Shown: positions 9,795 through 22,582, counted from the first letter of the stretch. The stretch is DNA of 64,000 nt from Zingiber officinale (GCF_018446385.1 NC_056005.1:67244239-67308238); one strand, 5' to 3'. Program-made: numbers and translations. Notes: generated by a model from the letters alone, not told the origin.

Positions 9795-11704
9795 ACCTTC
9801 TCCTTGTTTAGCCCATGACGTACAGAGTTTCCATGGTCTTGCGTCGTTCTATAGACGATTTATTCATAATTTTAGTTCTCTGGCAACCCCTCTGACAGAG
9901 ACCTTGAAGGGAGATCAATTCATTTGGACAGACGCCGCACAACGTAGTTTTGAGACCCTCAAAGAAAGGCTCGGGGAGCTCGTATTAGCACTTCCCGATT
10001 TTGAGAAAGTCTTTGAAGTGGAATGTGATGCTTCCAGGACAGGGATTAGCGGAGTCTTGCAACAAGGCCGCCCTATTGCATTTTTTAGTGAGAAACTAAA
10101 TAATTCAAGGGCGAAATATTCTACGTATGATAAGGAGTTTTATGCGGTCATTTGAGTACGGGAGCATTGGAGCCATTATCTCCTTCTGAAAGAATTTATC
10201 CTTCATACTGATCACGAGCCACTTAAATTTATTAATGGGCAGCACAACGTGAGTCGCCGACACGCCAAATGGGTAGAATTCCTTCAAGCATATTCCTTTG
10301 TTTTCATGCATAAGTCAGGAAAAGCGAACATTGTCGCGGACGTACTTTCTAGAAGACATGTGTTATTATCTACGCTCGATGTTAAAATTATGGGATTCGA
10401 GTTTCTGAAAGAACTCTACTCTAGTGACAATGAATTTTCTGCAGCATATGGAGAATGCTCTCGAGACACTTTTGGTAAATATTTAATCCATGATGGTTTT
10501 CTATTTAAAAATAATAAGCTTTGCATTCCTAGATGTTCTCTTCGAGAGCTTTTAAATCAAGAAGTACATGGAGGAGGTGTGGCTGGACATTTTAGCATAG
10601 AGAAGACTTCTTCCATGCTCCAAGAACATTTTTATTGGCCGAACATGATCAAAGATGTCAAAGTTATTGTTAGCCGATGTATTACTTGTCATCAAGCCAA
10701 GAGTAGATTACAGCCTCAAGGATCATATATGCCTTTGCCCGTGGCCGAGCGTTCTTGGGAGTTTGTGAGCATGGATTTCGTTCTTGGTCTTCCGAGAACT
10801 CAACGCTGTCGAGATACAATTATGGTGGTTGTTGATCAATTCTCAAAAATGGTGCATTTCATTCCATGTCAAAAGACAAACGATGCATCTTCAGCTGCAG
10901 ATCTTTATTTCCGAGAGATTGTGCGACTACATGATGTGCCACGAACCATCGTATCCGATCGAGACTCTAAATTTCTGAGTTATTTTTGGAAGACGCTATG
11001 GAATAAGTTGGGTACTAAACTAGTATTTAGTACGACATGTCATCCACAAATCGATGGTCAAACCGAGGTGGTGAACCGAACGATGACTACTATCCTAAGA
11101 ACTCTGGTATCAAAGAACCTTCACGATTGGGATTTGAAGCTCGCGCATGCTGAGTTCGCTTATAATCGTGCTCCCAGCACTACTACAAAGAAGTCTCCAT
11201 TCGAAGTAGTCTATGAAGTAAATCCATTAACACCTGTTGATTTAACTCCATTTCCGACAAAAGAAGTCATTGATGCAGCTATGAAATAACGTGCTAGATT
11301 GATAAAGAGCCTGCATGAGAAGATCAAAGCACAAATTGAACGTCAAAATGGGTGATATCAGGGTTGTGCCAATCAACGAAGAAAGCTTATCATATTCAAA
11401 CCAGGATATTTGGTTTGGATACATTTACAGAAGGAGCATTTCCCAGCTAAATGCAACTCAAAGTTAATGCCGCGAGCTGAAGGGCCTTTCAAAATCCTGA
11501 AAAAAAATCAACGATAATGCTTATCGTGTGGAGCTTCCTGAAGACTATAATGTTTCAGCTACATTCAATGTTCAGGACTTTTTTCTGTACGAGGATGACA
11601 TTAGACTCGAAGATTTGAGGGAAAATTCTTCTCAACAAAGGAAGGATGATATGAGTTGCATAAGACAAAATTCTATGGAAGATATTTCATTGATTGAAAG
11701 CTAA
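9795..11704 (+). pseudogene. gypsy pol, RNase H and integrase part
   Basis: Resumes in the original pol frame (codon at 9799) after the nested element. The end of RT and the RNase H domain (about 9904-10240) include ECDAS and a YDKEF box; TGA at 10153-10155 probably replaced CGA. Integrase (about 10540-11290) keeps the HHCC zinc-binding region (H-x6-H, then CITC), the catalytic aspartates in MDF and SDRDSKF, and the Glu in GQTEVVNR. TAA stops it at 11287, TGA follows at about 11353, and an extra A in the A-run near 11500 shifts the frame. The conserved C-terminal stretch is then readable to a TAA at 11704. No chromodomain is visible. Confidence 0.9.
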
Positions 11705-11763
11705 CAATTCGTAACACTGCTTAACTAGAAGGAAGACCAGAGTTTGGCAATGAATCCAAGACC

Positions 11764-11775
11764 AAGAAAGGAGAA
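11764..11775 (+). promoter_or_regulatory. Polypurine tract of the gypsy element
   Basis: AAGAAAGGAGAA immediately before the 3' LTR start TGACAC. Confidence 0.8.
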
Positions 11776-12107
11776 TGACACTTTGCCACTCCTAGTCAAA
11801 ATGAAATGCAACCTTTTATTCATTTCCCTAGTTGCATGTATTTGTTTAATGACACTTAAATGCATACTTGTTTAATTAAACTTTGCTATTAGCAAAGTTT
11901 ATGTATTTAAGGAGATGTAATGAGTGAAGAGAGGTATTCGAAGAATAAGTTCTATTTTCTCTTCCTAAAGGTTAAGAGATCTTTTATTGGAGAAACTCTA
12001 GAGTTTGGTGGTGCTTGTGCTGTATCCGATTATTAGTTTTCTCGCCATCAATCGAGAATCGGTGGTGTCGCTATATCTGATTCGAGGTTGGTGCTCGCGG
12101 TTTGGCA
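11776..12107 (+). repeat. 3' LTR of the gypsy element (332 bp)
   Basis: Begins TGACAC after the purine tract and ends GGCA. Its last 245 bases pair with window bases 1-245. Confidence 0.9.
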
Positions 12108-12117
12108 TTACCTCCTA

Positions 12118-12330
12118 GTGGCCTTTTGAATCATTGAAGTTGAATGTGTGTCTATATGGGAGTGATTTTTGGATCATATGAAGAGATTCTTTGCTGTTGA
12201 TGCACAGTCAATGAGCATAGTATCAAACAGAAATCGCGACATTATATTGGTAGTTAGGAAAGTCTACCCAACCGCCCATCATACTTTTTATTGCCACCAC
12301 ATGTCTTGCAATATGATAACAGATACTGAC
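12118..12330 (+). pseudogene. MULE transposase fragment
   Basis: One frame reads like the centre of a plant MULE/MuDR transposase: a Val-Glu-Cys core, W-E-x-F-L-x-H-M-K-x-F, then a His/Cys-rich Y-P-T-A-H-H stretch ending near CHHMSCNM. In-frame TGA codons at about 12124 and 12166 sit where Gly and Trp are expected. The gypsy LTR ends just upstream, so the 5' part of the MULE is missing from this side. Confidence 0.7.
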
Positions 12331-12400
12331 ATTAGGTCAGCTTTAGGCTTGTTTTGAGCAGCAACACGAGCAAACACAACACTCCAATATGATCTCATAA

Positions 12401-15177
12401 TGTCATGCCCCGAGGGTAAGGTTATCCGACGAAAATCAGACAGCACTTCCCTTGTAACAATGACAAATGAAACTTAGACACATGACCACAAGGCAATATA
12501 TATCTATAGCCCACACAATTGAAAACTAACACAACCATGCAAAATAAGAAATTAGACTGCGTACCGGTACAACTTACCTCAATAAATATACAACAGACAA
12601 AATAACACAACAAGTCCAGGAATCCACACACAAGTTATACAATATATGAATTAGTTCGGAAAGATAAAGCACGAGTAAGAGTAATCGCATAAACAAAAAC
12701 TCTCGATGTGATGTGGGACTGACAACTAGGACCTCTGAGCGATATGACATATCATCTACTTGCTAACCTGGAAAGAAAAAAGAAAGCAAGGGGTAGTGAG
12801 TATAACATACTCTGTGGGTACAAGAAGATAGTACATGATAATAATAAAAGGAGCAATCTCAAGAGAAATGCTTATAATAAAAGTGAGAGTACTCATATAA
12901 TCATCTGCTAAGCAAAAACATAACTCATAATATGACATTTATTAACCTACTCAACTAAGTATAACCATTAAATCAAGAGTGCCTACAATACATCCCAACT
13001 CTGCACAAATAAATGTATAATCAGCAAATAACAAGTCATGACTAGCACAATAATATGCTACCACGAATGAGTCTCATGAATAGTCAAGGTATGTAAATAA
13101 TCATTATCTGCAGTACCACGGATGGTCCCGTGGGCGGACAGAATAAGGTAACTCTCTAACACCTCAGTGACTGATTGCGAGAGAACACTTTACCACGGAT
13201 ATTCCCGTGGACAGCCAAGGTATGTAAACAATCACTGTCTACGGGAGAGCGCTCTACCACAGATCGTCATATGGATAGACAGGATATATATAAGTGGTTA
13301 CTGTCTACGGGAGAATACTTTACCATGGATGGTCCCATGAGTAAACATGACATATACAGATACCCAGCCATACTGACAAATAAGCAGTAACAATCCATCC
13401 GAGGATAATGCTCTTCAAGCTACCCTATGATCTAAAATCAACAGTGGATAGGTATGAGCCTAATAACCAAGGGTCTAGTAGGATAATCGATATCCTATAC
13501 TTAGATATAATATTACCAATGTGTAGACTTGAGCCTACATAACAAGTAAAGAGTCTAGTAGGATATTTAACTATTCACTACAGTTTACATACGATAGCTT
13601 AAGATTACTATCTGATATAATGAGCAGTTTAAATGCATAGGCATGCATTAAATAACAAGTCTAATAACATGTGTCTAGGTAACATAATAGCAAGTACAAT
13701 AGAAACAATCTCAATCCAAGGGGATCATAGCCATCTAATCATAATATCTCCTCGAACTCCATGGTATCATCATACATATAATAAACAATGGGATCAATAT
13801 CAAGTAGTCATAGATGGTGATCCGAAGACAATAGTCTAGTGGGATATGCTACCCCTGAATAGTGATTTCTATCAAGTATAGGTAAGTATGATCTCACAAA
13901 CATATATGCCTTTACACAAGTATACATCTATACTACATATGATCTAAATAACCTGTAGGTAAAAGCCTAAGTATATAACAATACTATAATATAAATGCAT
14001 AACATAAGCCTATAACTAGACTACAGTATGATAATATCATATTCATATATATATATATCCAATAGATCAAAATATAAGGACAAGCATAAGTATCAAACTC
14101 AGGAACCAATCTAGAGTAGAGTCAAGATAAAACAACCTAATCCATCAGATAATTCATGCACTAAGTTTATGAACTATAAAAGTTAAGGAAGAAGGACTCG
14201 CCTTTAACTGTAGATCATGCTACTTGTCTTCACGTCTAAGACTCTGCTTTAAATCAGAATCCTGCAACATAACACACAAAATCATAGCCAATTCTATCAT
14301 ATAACAAATTATTAAACCTAATCCTATTAGGAAACCAATACCTTCTCCTTCACCAGTATAGTGAAATCGCAGTGGTGACTGTGGAGAAGAGGGCAACAAC
14401 ACCACGGGGAGTCTTGTGACTCTCATAATGGTCAAGGTGTTGCCTCTCACGATGGCAGCATCTGTGGCATCGTCAAATTGGCCATACATGAAGAGGGCGG
14501 CCATGATTGAGCTGGTTACGGGTGAAGAGAGGCAACAACAGGGGAGGTCAAAGAAATGCGACAGTAGGAGAGATCGCCTGCGTCTTGCTCGTGGCCGGAG
14601 TAGAGGAGAGGCAGCGATGGCTGAGGTGCGTGATCTAGAAGGGCAGGCTGCCAGTGTGGGCCCCAAACTGGATGGGCAATGGTTGCAGGTAGTCATGTTT
14701 GCCTGTGGTAGCCGGACATGAGATGAGGCAGCAACAGGGCAGTTGTGACCATACGATGGCGACAAGATCGAGCGACAATCGCTGGAGGAATCATGGCGGT
14801 TGTTGCACAGTGGCAAACAGGGGCAGGGTGCCCGCGTCTCGAGTGGGCAGAGGCGACAATCGACAATTGGCGACCGGTGGCACGATGAGGACAACAACAT
14901 CAGGTGATCAGGGTGGCGACAGTGAATCCGGGGAAGAAAGAATGGTGATGCGTGAGAGGGGAAGAGAGAATCAGTGAGCGAAGCTTTTAGGGTTAAGGAA
15001 ATAAAAGAATTTTTCAGAAAATAAATCATTCCTCATTTAAATAAGGTAGCAACAATAGACTTTTTCTTTATCTCGTGTATCCCCATAAAATATAAAAAGA
15101 CTCATTAAAAATTTCCAAAAAATTATATAAGGAAATTTTCTTAATAAAGCCCTAGAATTTAATTATTGTATTTTACA
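12401..15177 (-). repeat. LTR of degraded minus-strand gypsy element A
   Basis: Begins on the + strand with TGTCATGCCCC and ends GTATTTTACA. On the minus strand that is TGTAAAATAC...GGGGCATGACA, the end style of the solo LTR at 49183-52060. It contains imperfect hairpin repeats at 13116-13339. The open frames around 14220-15029 are LTR sequence, not genes. The DNA beyond 15177 looks like the 3' interior of the element, so this is its 3' LTR. Confidence 0.75.
13116..13339 (-). repeat. CCACGG/CCGTGG hairpin repeats in LTR A
   Basis: CCACGG-N6-CCGTGG at 13116-13133 and 13193-13210, with decayed copies at about 13257-13274 and 13323-13339, spaced 64-77 bp. Phrases such as CTGTCTACGGGAGA recur between them. 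Confidence 0.75.
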
Positions 15178-16530
15178 TTCTCTCTTACTAATTAGAAATT
15201 GATTCCCAAATTTACTGCTCAACTCAAGGATCCTCATCTGAGGGTAACAACTAAGCAATATACTCATATACAACTCCATCCTAGCATCTTGACAAATCTC
15301 CAGTAGTAAGGGATTAAGATTCCCTTATAAAATTACATGATGATCTACTTCCAAGTAGATAGTGGTGACTCCATGAGTAATGAGCTTGCCTTGCTTCCGC
15401 TATACCCACACTATTGTTTAGCCAACTGTGGGTAAAATCTACTAGTCATAAGTGGCCCTCCCAACTATCTATGTAATCCATAACGCACACTATTCGTAAA
15501 TCCTCTAACGTCCGTATAGTACACTCAGACTGTCCATCAGTCTGAGGGTAGAAAGTTGTACTAAAACAGTGCTCTATACTCATGGTTTGCTATAAAATCT
15601 GCCAGAACCATGATATGAATCATGGATCTCCATCCGGTACAATACTCAGAGATATACCATGAGGTCTAGTAATCTCTCTACAGTATAATCCTACTAATTG
15701 ATCCAAAGAATCTGTCCTACGGATCAATAAAAAGTGAGCAAATTTAGTTAACCCATCAAGGATTACCCAAATCACATCATGTGCTCTCCGTGTCCTAGTA
15801 GTCCCACACGAAGTCCATTGTGATATGCTCCCATATCATTTTATTATGGTATCTGAATCTATTGAAACAATCCTGCTACTCTATGATATTTAGCCTCCAC
15901 TAGCTGAAAAATTAGACATCGAGCTACAAAATCTGATATCTTTCATGTTGTTCCACCAATAGGAACACTTCAAGTCTTTATACATTGGTTACCACCCAGA
16001 TGTATCACAAATCTAGATCAGTGTGTTTCCTGGAGTAACTCCTCTCGGATAGGATGTTACTCAGGATCACACATAATCTTCCACGGTAATAAAGAATCTC
16101 ATTCTCATCACATGAGAACTCTATTTGCTATCCTGAGACTACTCTGCTACATATAAATCGAAGATGTTGATCACTAGCTTAAGCCCTCTAAATCTTCTTA
16201 ACAATAAGTGACTAAGCAACTATGGACACCAGAGTCCCTCGCTCTGCACTACAAAAGATGTTACTCAGGATCACACATAATCTTCCACGATAATAAAGAA
16301 TCTCATTCTCATCATATGAGAACTCTATTTGCTATCCTGAGACTACTCTGCTACATATAAATCAAAGATGCTGATCACTAGCTTAAGCCCTCTAAATCTT
16401 CTTAACAATAAGTCACTAAGCAACTATGGACACCAGAATCCCTCGCTCTGCACTACAAACTCAACTCAGAAACTCTAAACCAATCATGTAATTATAAACC
16501 TGGTGACTAGCCAAAATTCCTTGGGATTTT
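15178..16530 (-). pseudogene. Element A integrase region remnant
   Basis: The complement strand shows a heavily mutated gypsy integrase. The core is at about 15480-15850: W-E-H-I-T-M-D-F, a TKFAHF stretch, and PQTDGQSE near 15530. The zinc-binding flank (YKDLK-x-SYWW) lies near 15930-16000. Stops and frame breaks are frequent. Homology to the interior stops by about 16530, where another LTR piece begins. Confidence 0.7.
16053..16459 (-). repeat. 204-bp tandem duplication
   Basis: 16053-16256 and 16257-16459 are near-identical head-to-tail copies within the decayed element interior, differing at only a few positions. Confidence 0.92.
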
Positions 16531-16574
16531 CTACTCGAAACATATTAGCTTTCCTTGGAGGGTAGCTAACTTCA

Positions 16575-17109
16575 AATCATGATCGTAGGAGCTACGTTGG
16601 AGGTGTCCGACCCTCATGGTTGTAGGTGTCGTCACCCAGCCGCCAGTGGTCGATGGTGCACACAAGCACGAGCAGTGTCGGCGCGGAGGTGACTGAGGGA
16701 GAGGGAACTTGGCTGGCAAGGAAAGGTTAGGGCACTCGTGAGGTGGAGACCGAAGGCTCTCTCAATTGCTCATGTCGGGCGATCAGGTATCGACAGGTGC
16801 TAGGCGATCAACGATCGAGCGAGTGGTGACGAATGAAGATTGGGGGGGGAAGAGGAAGAATCAAGGAGGTATGAAGTTAGGCATAATAACTCCATGGTTT
16901 AATAATGAATTAAACCTTATATTAATTAAATCAATCAACTCCTATTTAATAGATATTCTAAACAAGCTTTCCCTAAGCCTAATCGTTTCATCCCCTTAAA
17001 TGTGCCATAAAGACTCAGTTTAAATTCTAAAAAATTTCTAAAAAATTCTAAAAAATCTAATAAGATTATTTATTTAATAACACTTATTATTAAATTATTA
17101 TATCTTATA
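16575..17109 (-). repeat. Partial LTR of element B (3' side)
   Basis: Matches the inner part of the LTR at 19215-20220 plus 30185-30547: the GGAGGTGTCCG block, then the TAATAATGAATTAAACC block, then the terminal AT-rich segment. The outer end with the GGGGCGTG motif is missing. It ends near TATCTTATA at 17109, followed by purine-rich (minus strand) interior sequence. Confidence 0.75.
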
Positions 17110-19196
17110 TTCTCCTTCACTAATATAAATTTGGCCCCAAAATTTACTGCTCAAATTAAGGCATCCTCATCTAAGGGTAACAACTAAGCAGCATATCTAT
17201 ATATTACTTCATCATAGTATCATGAATAAATCTCCAACCGTGAGGGATTAAGGTTCCCCTATAGAACTACAAAATGATTCACTTTCAAATAGATAGTGAC
17301 GACTCTATGGGTTATGAGTTCACCATGCTTCCGCTACTCCCATATTATTGCTTAGCCAATTGTGGGTAAATCAACTGCCTTCGAAATTTGTAACACATAC
17401 TATCAACAGATCCTCTAACGTCTGTATAGTGCGCTCAGAGGGTGGAAAGCTATACTAAAACAGAGCTCTATATTCATGGTCTACTGTAAACTCTGTCAAA
17501 ATCATGACGCGGATCATGGATCTCTATCTGGTATGGTACTCAAAGGCACACCATGAAGTCTGGTAATCTCTCTATAGCACAACAAATTGATCCAAATAAT
17601 TCATCCTACGGATCGGTGGAAACTAAGCAGATTTGGTTAATCGGTCATTGATTACCCAAATCGTATCATGTCCTCTTTGTGTCCTAGCAAATCGCACAAC
17701 TAAGTCCAAAGAGTCACTTAACCTCTTGATTGAGAGACTACCCATTAAGAGGGTATCTCCATAACCCTCATAATTGTGCCCGTAAATATCCCCTGACAAA
17801 TGTCGACAAAAGGTTGAACACTCTGATTTGACATGTAGACTTCAAGTCCTTGGATAAATGATCATATGGTCAAGATCTTGAGCTACTTGATGGAGAAAAT
17901 GTTAGTTAAGTCGACTAACCATTACCTTTAACCATCATACTACGATTGCTCTACTTAAGATTTATGAACCTCTAGTGATGAGTAATAGAAAAGGTGGCAA
18001 AGAAATACTAGCTCTCCATAGCATCTCAAAATCAACACCAAATGATTCTTTACCTCTGGAAGATTATCTTTTATACCTTATCACTAAGCAATATCATGAT
18101 CTTGCAAGTGATAAGTAAATAACTTTGTTTTCTCTACATCATTGTGGGTCATATATTTCAATACACCATTGAGGAAATCTAACCATATCCAATAGATCTA
18201 TGAGTCAAGATCTCTCATGGAATAATGTTAGGTGAGTCAACTAACCATCACCTTTTTAACCATTAAGCCTTGATTCCTCCTTTTTTAGGTTCAAAAACAC
18301 CTTATGATGAGCTATACAAAAAGGGATAGAGAAATACTATCTCTCTAGAGTATCTCGAAATCATCAACAAGAGATGTTTTGTTTCCCCGAAAGTCATCCT
18401 CTGCATTTTCCACCAAATAACAATCTAATCTCATAGATGATATGCAGCTAAATCGGTCTTTCCTACATCTGTACAAGTCATGTACTAGAATGTGTCTTCT
18501 AAGTTATCTAACCAGACATGAGGAATCTAAGGATCAGAATCTCTATGAAGTCAGCCCTCTACTGACTGAATCAACAAGAGTAAGTCGGTGCTCTACTGAT
18601 TGAACTATCATGAGTAAATCAGTCCTCTACTAAAGGAACCATCATGAGTAAATTAATCTTCTACTAACCGAACCATCATGAGTAAATTGGTCCTCTACTG
18701 ACCGAACCAACAAGTGTATATAACTCTATCTCTCACCCAGCAGGTAGTAGCTTTGTATAGCTGGTGACATTCCCTGAAACTGTAAACTTTAATCCCCAAT
18801 AATTGTTGATGGACTTGACCCCTTTTTTTCAACTCGGTGTCAATTAGCGTCATAGAAAATTCTATATTATCTGCATCAGGTTCGAGTCCTAAAGCGTCAA
18901 CTAGTCACGTCTGGGTCATCCTCGACCACGACTACAAATAAGACTGACTCACTAAGTGTCACCATGCTAACATCAAGTCAGTAGATACCCAATAGATAGG
19001 TATAGAAATAGCTATACAATCCAACATAACTAAACAAGGTAATGAACCTAAACAAGTATGCTAACCACTAAAACATACTTATTATCCCATGTCTTGGAGA
19101 TGTCTTGCTGCTATCTGGTCCCAAAACTCGAAAAGTCATATTGAGGAAACAAATAGCGAAATCTGAAACATGAAAAACATGCCTCGTAAACCTATA
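17110..19196 (-). pseudogene. Element B interior, mostly degraded
   Basis: The start matches the segment next to LTR A. A decayed integrase core similar to that of element A lies around 17400-17720 on the complement. From about 17720 to 19190 I see no recognisable gag or RT. There are two diverged copies of a ~335-bp segment (from about 17885 and 18222) and a 34-bp minisatellite (18557-18725). The interior (~2.1 kb) is far too short for a full gypsy element. Confidence 0.65.
18557..18725. repeat. 34-bp minisatellite, five units
   Basis: The TCTAC landmark recurs at 18558, 18592, 18626, 18660 and 18694, exactly 34 bp apart. Units share ACCATCATGAGTAAAT-like cores with moderate divergence. Confidence 0.9.
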
Positions 19197-19208
19197 ACTC
19201 TGATACCG
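19197..19208 (-). promoter_or_regulatory. Primer binding site of element B
   Basis: The complement reads GGTATCAGAGT next to the LTR end at 19215, matching the initiator tRNA-Met type. It sets element B's orientation as minus, with its 5' LTR on the right. Confidence 0.75.
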
Positions 19209-20220
19209 ATAAATTGGCACGCCCCAAATGAGTCCATTCCTACACGGTTGAAATACAAACAAAACCACACAATTGTATACGCATCCCACATGGTTGAAAC
19301 AGAAATACAACAGAAGATAATAAAACTGCATAGCCTACACGGTGGTACAAACATAAATCACGCAAGATAATAGACTGACTGCATACTGTCATGACTTATG
19401 CTATAATAAAATCCAAAATGAATAAAACCGGTCACAAGGCTCAAAACCATAAACAAAACAACATAACTCAATAGCAAGTCCAAATACAAATGGCGTAGAA
19501 TGAAATAATAGTGGGAAATTGATCTCAGATATGATATGAGACTGGTAGCTAGGATCCTCCAAGCAACTCCTCAAACATCTACCTTCTCTGTTTATTGTAG
19601 ATCGTTCTAAACAATGTCCACGTCAAGACGCTCGTCTAGTAACAAAGTTCATAGCACCAGTTTTCCCTTCTTCTCTAACAACGATTCATAGAACTGACAA
19701 ACAACCCTCTAGGTCAAGGGTTAAGATGATCGACAGTGAGTTGGCTTGTGGTCAGAGCAGATATTAAGTGACTCAGTTGGATCAAGAACTAGAGAAATGG
19801 TGCAGTGCCTGGTTCGTTCTGCCACTCGGCACAGCCGAAAAGGGCAACAAATGGTAGCTCTCACTGTAATCAGCGGTGTCGCTTGTGGCTGACAAGGAAC
19901 CGATAGTGACGACGATGAGAAGGAGATGGTCGGCCATGGATGGCAGATCGGTTGAGCGGCACCAGTGCTCGACAGGCGATGGAGCAGCGGTGGCGCGAGC
20001 AAGCCATGGGAGGGCTGGCAGCCGCTCCTGGAGCGATTGCGTCCACACGCTGATGGTCGTGGGAGCTATGCCGGAGGTGTCCGGCCCTCGTGGTTGTCGG
20101 CGTTGTCGCCCAGTGGACGGTGGTCGATGCCGCACATGAGCGCAAGCAATTTCGACACAGAGGTGATAGAGGGAGAGAAAAATTGGCCAGCAAGGAGAGG
20201 CTAGGGCATTGATGAGATGG

Positions 20221-22582
20221 TGTTAAGTGCGAGAAAAAAAAAACCACTAACACACCCATACCTATCCACGTGCACCGCCACCTCCTCCTTTTCCCCCTTT
20301 CTTTTCTCCTCTTCCCCCACGACTTCTCTTTTTCTCTCATTCCCTCTTCTCTGTTCTGTTTCTCTTCAACGACAGAAGTGAAATCGCAGCAGCTCACTCC
20401 TCTTCTCCAGCACGAGACCTCCTTCTCCTTCATCCTCACCAACCAGCAAGAGGGACGCGAGCAACAACCCTCCCTTCCCTCTTTTCTTCCTTGTTCTCCT
20501 ACATCTGGGCAGCACCACCAGAGCTCCGCCGGAGCTAGCTGTGGTCACGCCGAACTCGCCGAGGTCACTGGTAAAGAGAGAAAGATCATCCATTTTCGTG
20601 CACTTTTGTTTTCAGTCTTCTCTTCTTCTCTAATAGCTTCAACGGCAGAACCTTGCCTTTCCTAGCAAATACCTACTCTTGTTGTCCTTGCTTCTTGGCA
20701 GCAACCATCGGAGCTCGCCGCAACTTGCTGGAGTTGCCAACAAAGAGGCGAAGAGAACCCTAATTGCTGCCCTCATTTCCAGCAGCCACACAAAACCCTT
20801 AGAAGGTATATTTTAGGTTGCTTTGGGTTAAATTGATGTGTAGTTAGGAGGGCTATCTAGGTTGGAGAAGAGTTTTCATTTAGGAATGTGAAGTGGTACG
20901 AGATAGTAAGATCAAAAATAATGATCTAGTGGCTTCGAGTCGTAAATCATGTTTAGATTTTTGTATCATGAGTTTATTATCATTTTAATTATTCGAGTTA
21001 TTATATTTTGTAGATACGAGCTCGAGTGGAGCGCGGTGACCTGCCGACACCCGCGGATTTTGCTGTACATAAGGTGGATACATCTACTCTTGTATATTTC
21101 CTTGTGCATGAATAAATATATAAATTGGATTATATATATGTTGTATCATCGTTTTCAAAATGGGGATTAAACTGATATCATAAATAGCGAGATGGGCTAA
21201 AATATTAAAATCATTGGAGGGTAGTTAATTGATCTTATTCCTTGTTCACATGTGGGTTCATACTGGGATTTTTATGGGAAGGGTTATTTTTAAAAATTAA
21301 AGAAATATTCTGAATTACTCTTCTGTTGATACCTTGTCTTTTGACTTGTTTGACCTTGCATGCTCCCATGCTTTTGATACTCTATCTGTTGATACTTTTA
21401 GTTTTTTTTTTATTTGTGCACCCTATAATGATAAATTAATAGACTTGATACAAAAATATTACCTTGATTGACCATTTATTATGAAAAGAGAATAATTATG
21501 ATAAATGGATAAAATGGAATCCTTAAAGTGAAATAAGAAAGATGGTAAATGAAGAATATTAAAAAGTGAAGACCATGAGCCTAGCTTTGTACCAGAGCTT
21601 TATACTAGAGTACTGGACCGCCCACATGTTATTGTGGTAGCGTGGCGGCCCGTGGTCTAGAGTACCTGACCGTACACCCGAGGCGTGTTGGCGTGATATA
21701 GCCCTCGGTCAGTGTTTATTGCGTCTTCCACCGGTGAGGGCTTATAGCCCGTACGTCAGATGACGTATGCGACAGTTTTATACTCTTAGGAGGCTTTTAG
21801 CCTATCCATATGATATTTCACTCTGATGATATTGGCTCCAGTGATTCACTTTTTAATTGATTTATCAGATTCAGACTATTGATATACATGTTGATCTTAC
21901 CATGATAACTTACAATTGAGTGATTAAATAATAAGATTGAAGAATTGATTTTATTAATGATGACAAGTGATGATAAGGTGAAGATCCCAAACTCTATCTA
22001 AAAATTTTACCTGATTATAGATAATGAGAAGATGATTATACATATATATGTATAAATGTAGAACTTTAAGAATAATCCTAAAGTTGTAACAAAAGATGAT
22101 GATTTATTCTACTTCCTTGACTTCTTCAATAAGATTAAATTCATGCACATCTTTCTTGAGTATCCACTTAGTCATTTGCCTAACTTGCTACATTCCTTGG
22201 TCTCCAGTTTTGCAGACACAGGGATCCTTTTGATATTATAGTTGATTTTGGACTTTCATAGAGTTGCTCAGAGATCTCGACGTGCTGATTTTCTGGTTTG
22301 TTTTACTTTTGTTTCGCTGTATTTACATTTTACAATTTTGTTACAGATGTCGTTTATCTATATAGTAATTGTAGTTTATGAAAACTATGACATATACATA
22401 TAGTTGATACATTTCGTGGTTATGTTATTTCTATTTTATGTATGTTCCAGCCGTGTGGGCTGATGAATATGTTGTTTATGTTTATATAGTGTGATGTATG
22501 TATGTATGCTTCATATTGTCACCGGTACAGGGGAGATGCTGCCGGATTTTTGTCTGGCAGGGACTCCTTTGGGGGCGTGACA
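20221..22582 (+). repeat. 5' LTR of the Tekay-like element
   Basis: 2362 bp. It opens with an A-run and a pyrimidine-rich block, then an AT-rich centre, a GC-richer patch near 21600-21780, and ends GGGGGCGTGACA. Small open frames inside (20270-20665, 20949-21170) recur in the 3' LTR and are not genes. Confidence 0.93.

Larger units (their letters stand above)
1..12107 (+). mobile_element. Ty3/gypsy LTR retrotransposon, decayed, interrupted by a nested element
   Basis: Bases 1-245 match 11863-12107 at equal length, so the two copies are the LTRs of one element whose first ~87 bases lie before the window. Internal order is primer site, gag, protease, RT, RNase H, integrase, purine tract, 3' LTR, which is the Ty3/gypsy order. 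The element would be about 5.1 kb without the 7.08-kb insertion at 2717-9794. The short LTR (332 bp) and RT motifs recall small chromovirus-like lineages such as Reina, but I see no chromodomain, so lineage is open. Many in-frame stops show it is dead. Its target duplication cannot be checked because the left end is missing. Confidence 0.92.

Noticed and set aside
12756..12938. Small minus-strand hydrophobic open frame
   Set aside because: Within LTR A and AT-rich; chance open frames of this length are expected.
14220..15029. 269-codon minus-strand open frame and overlapping plus-strand frames
   Set aside because: Low-complexity, Ser/Arg/Pro-rich translation inside LTR A with no domain; the similar GC-rich block in the solo LTR (51075-51670) behaves the same way.
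19720..20442. Several overlapping open frames on both strands
   Set aside because: They lie in LTR B and run into the Tekay-like LTR across an insertion junction, so they cannot be one gene.
20270..20665. 131-codon open frame starting in pyrimidine-rich sequence
   Set aside because: Repeated at 27799-28263 in the 3' LTR; it is LTR sequence with no known domain.
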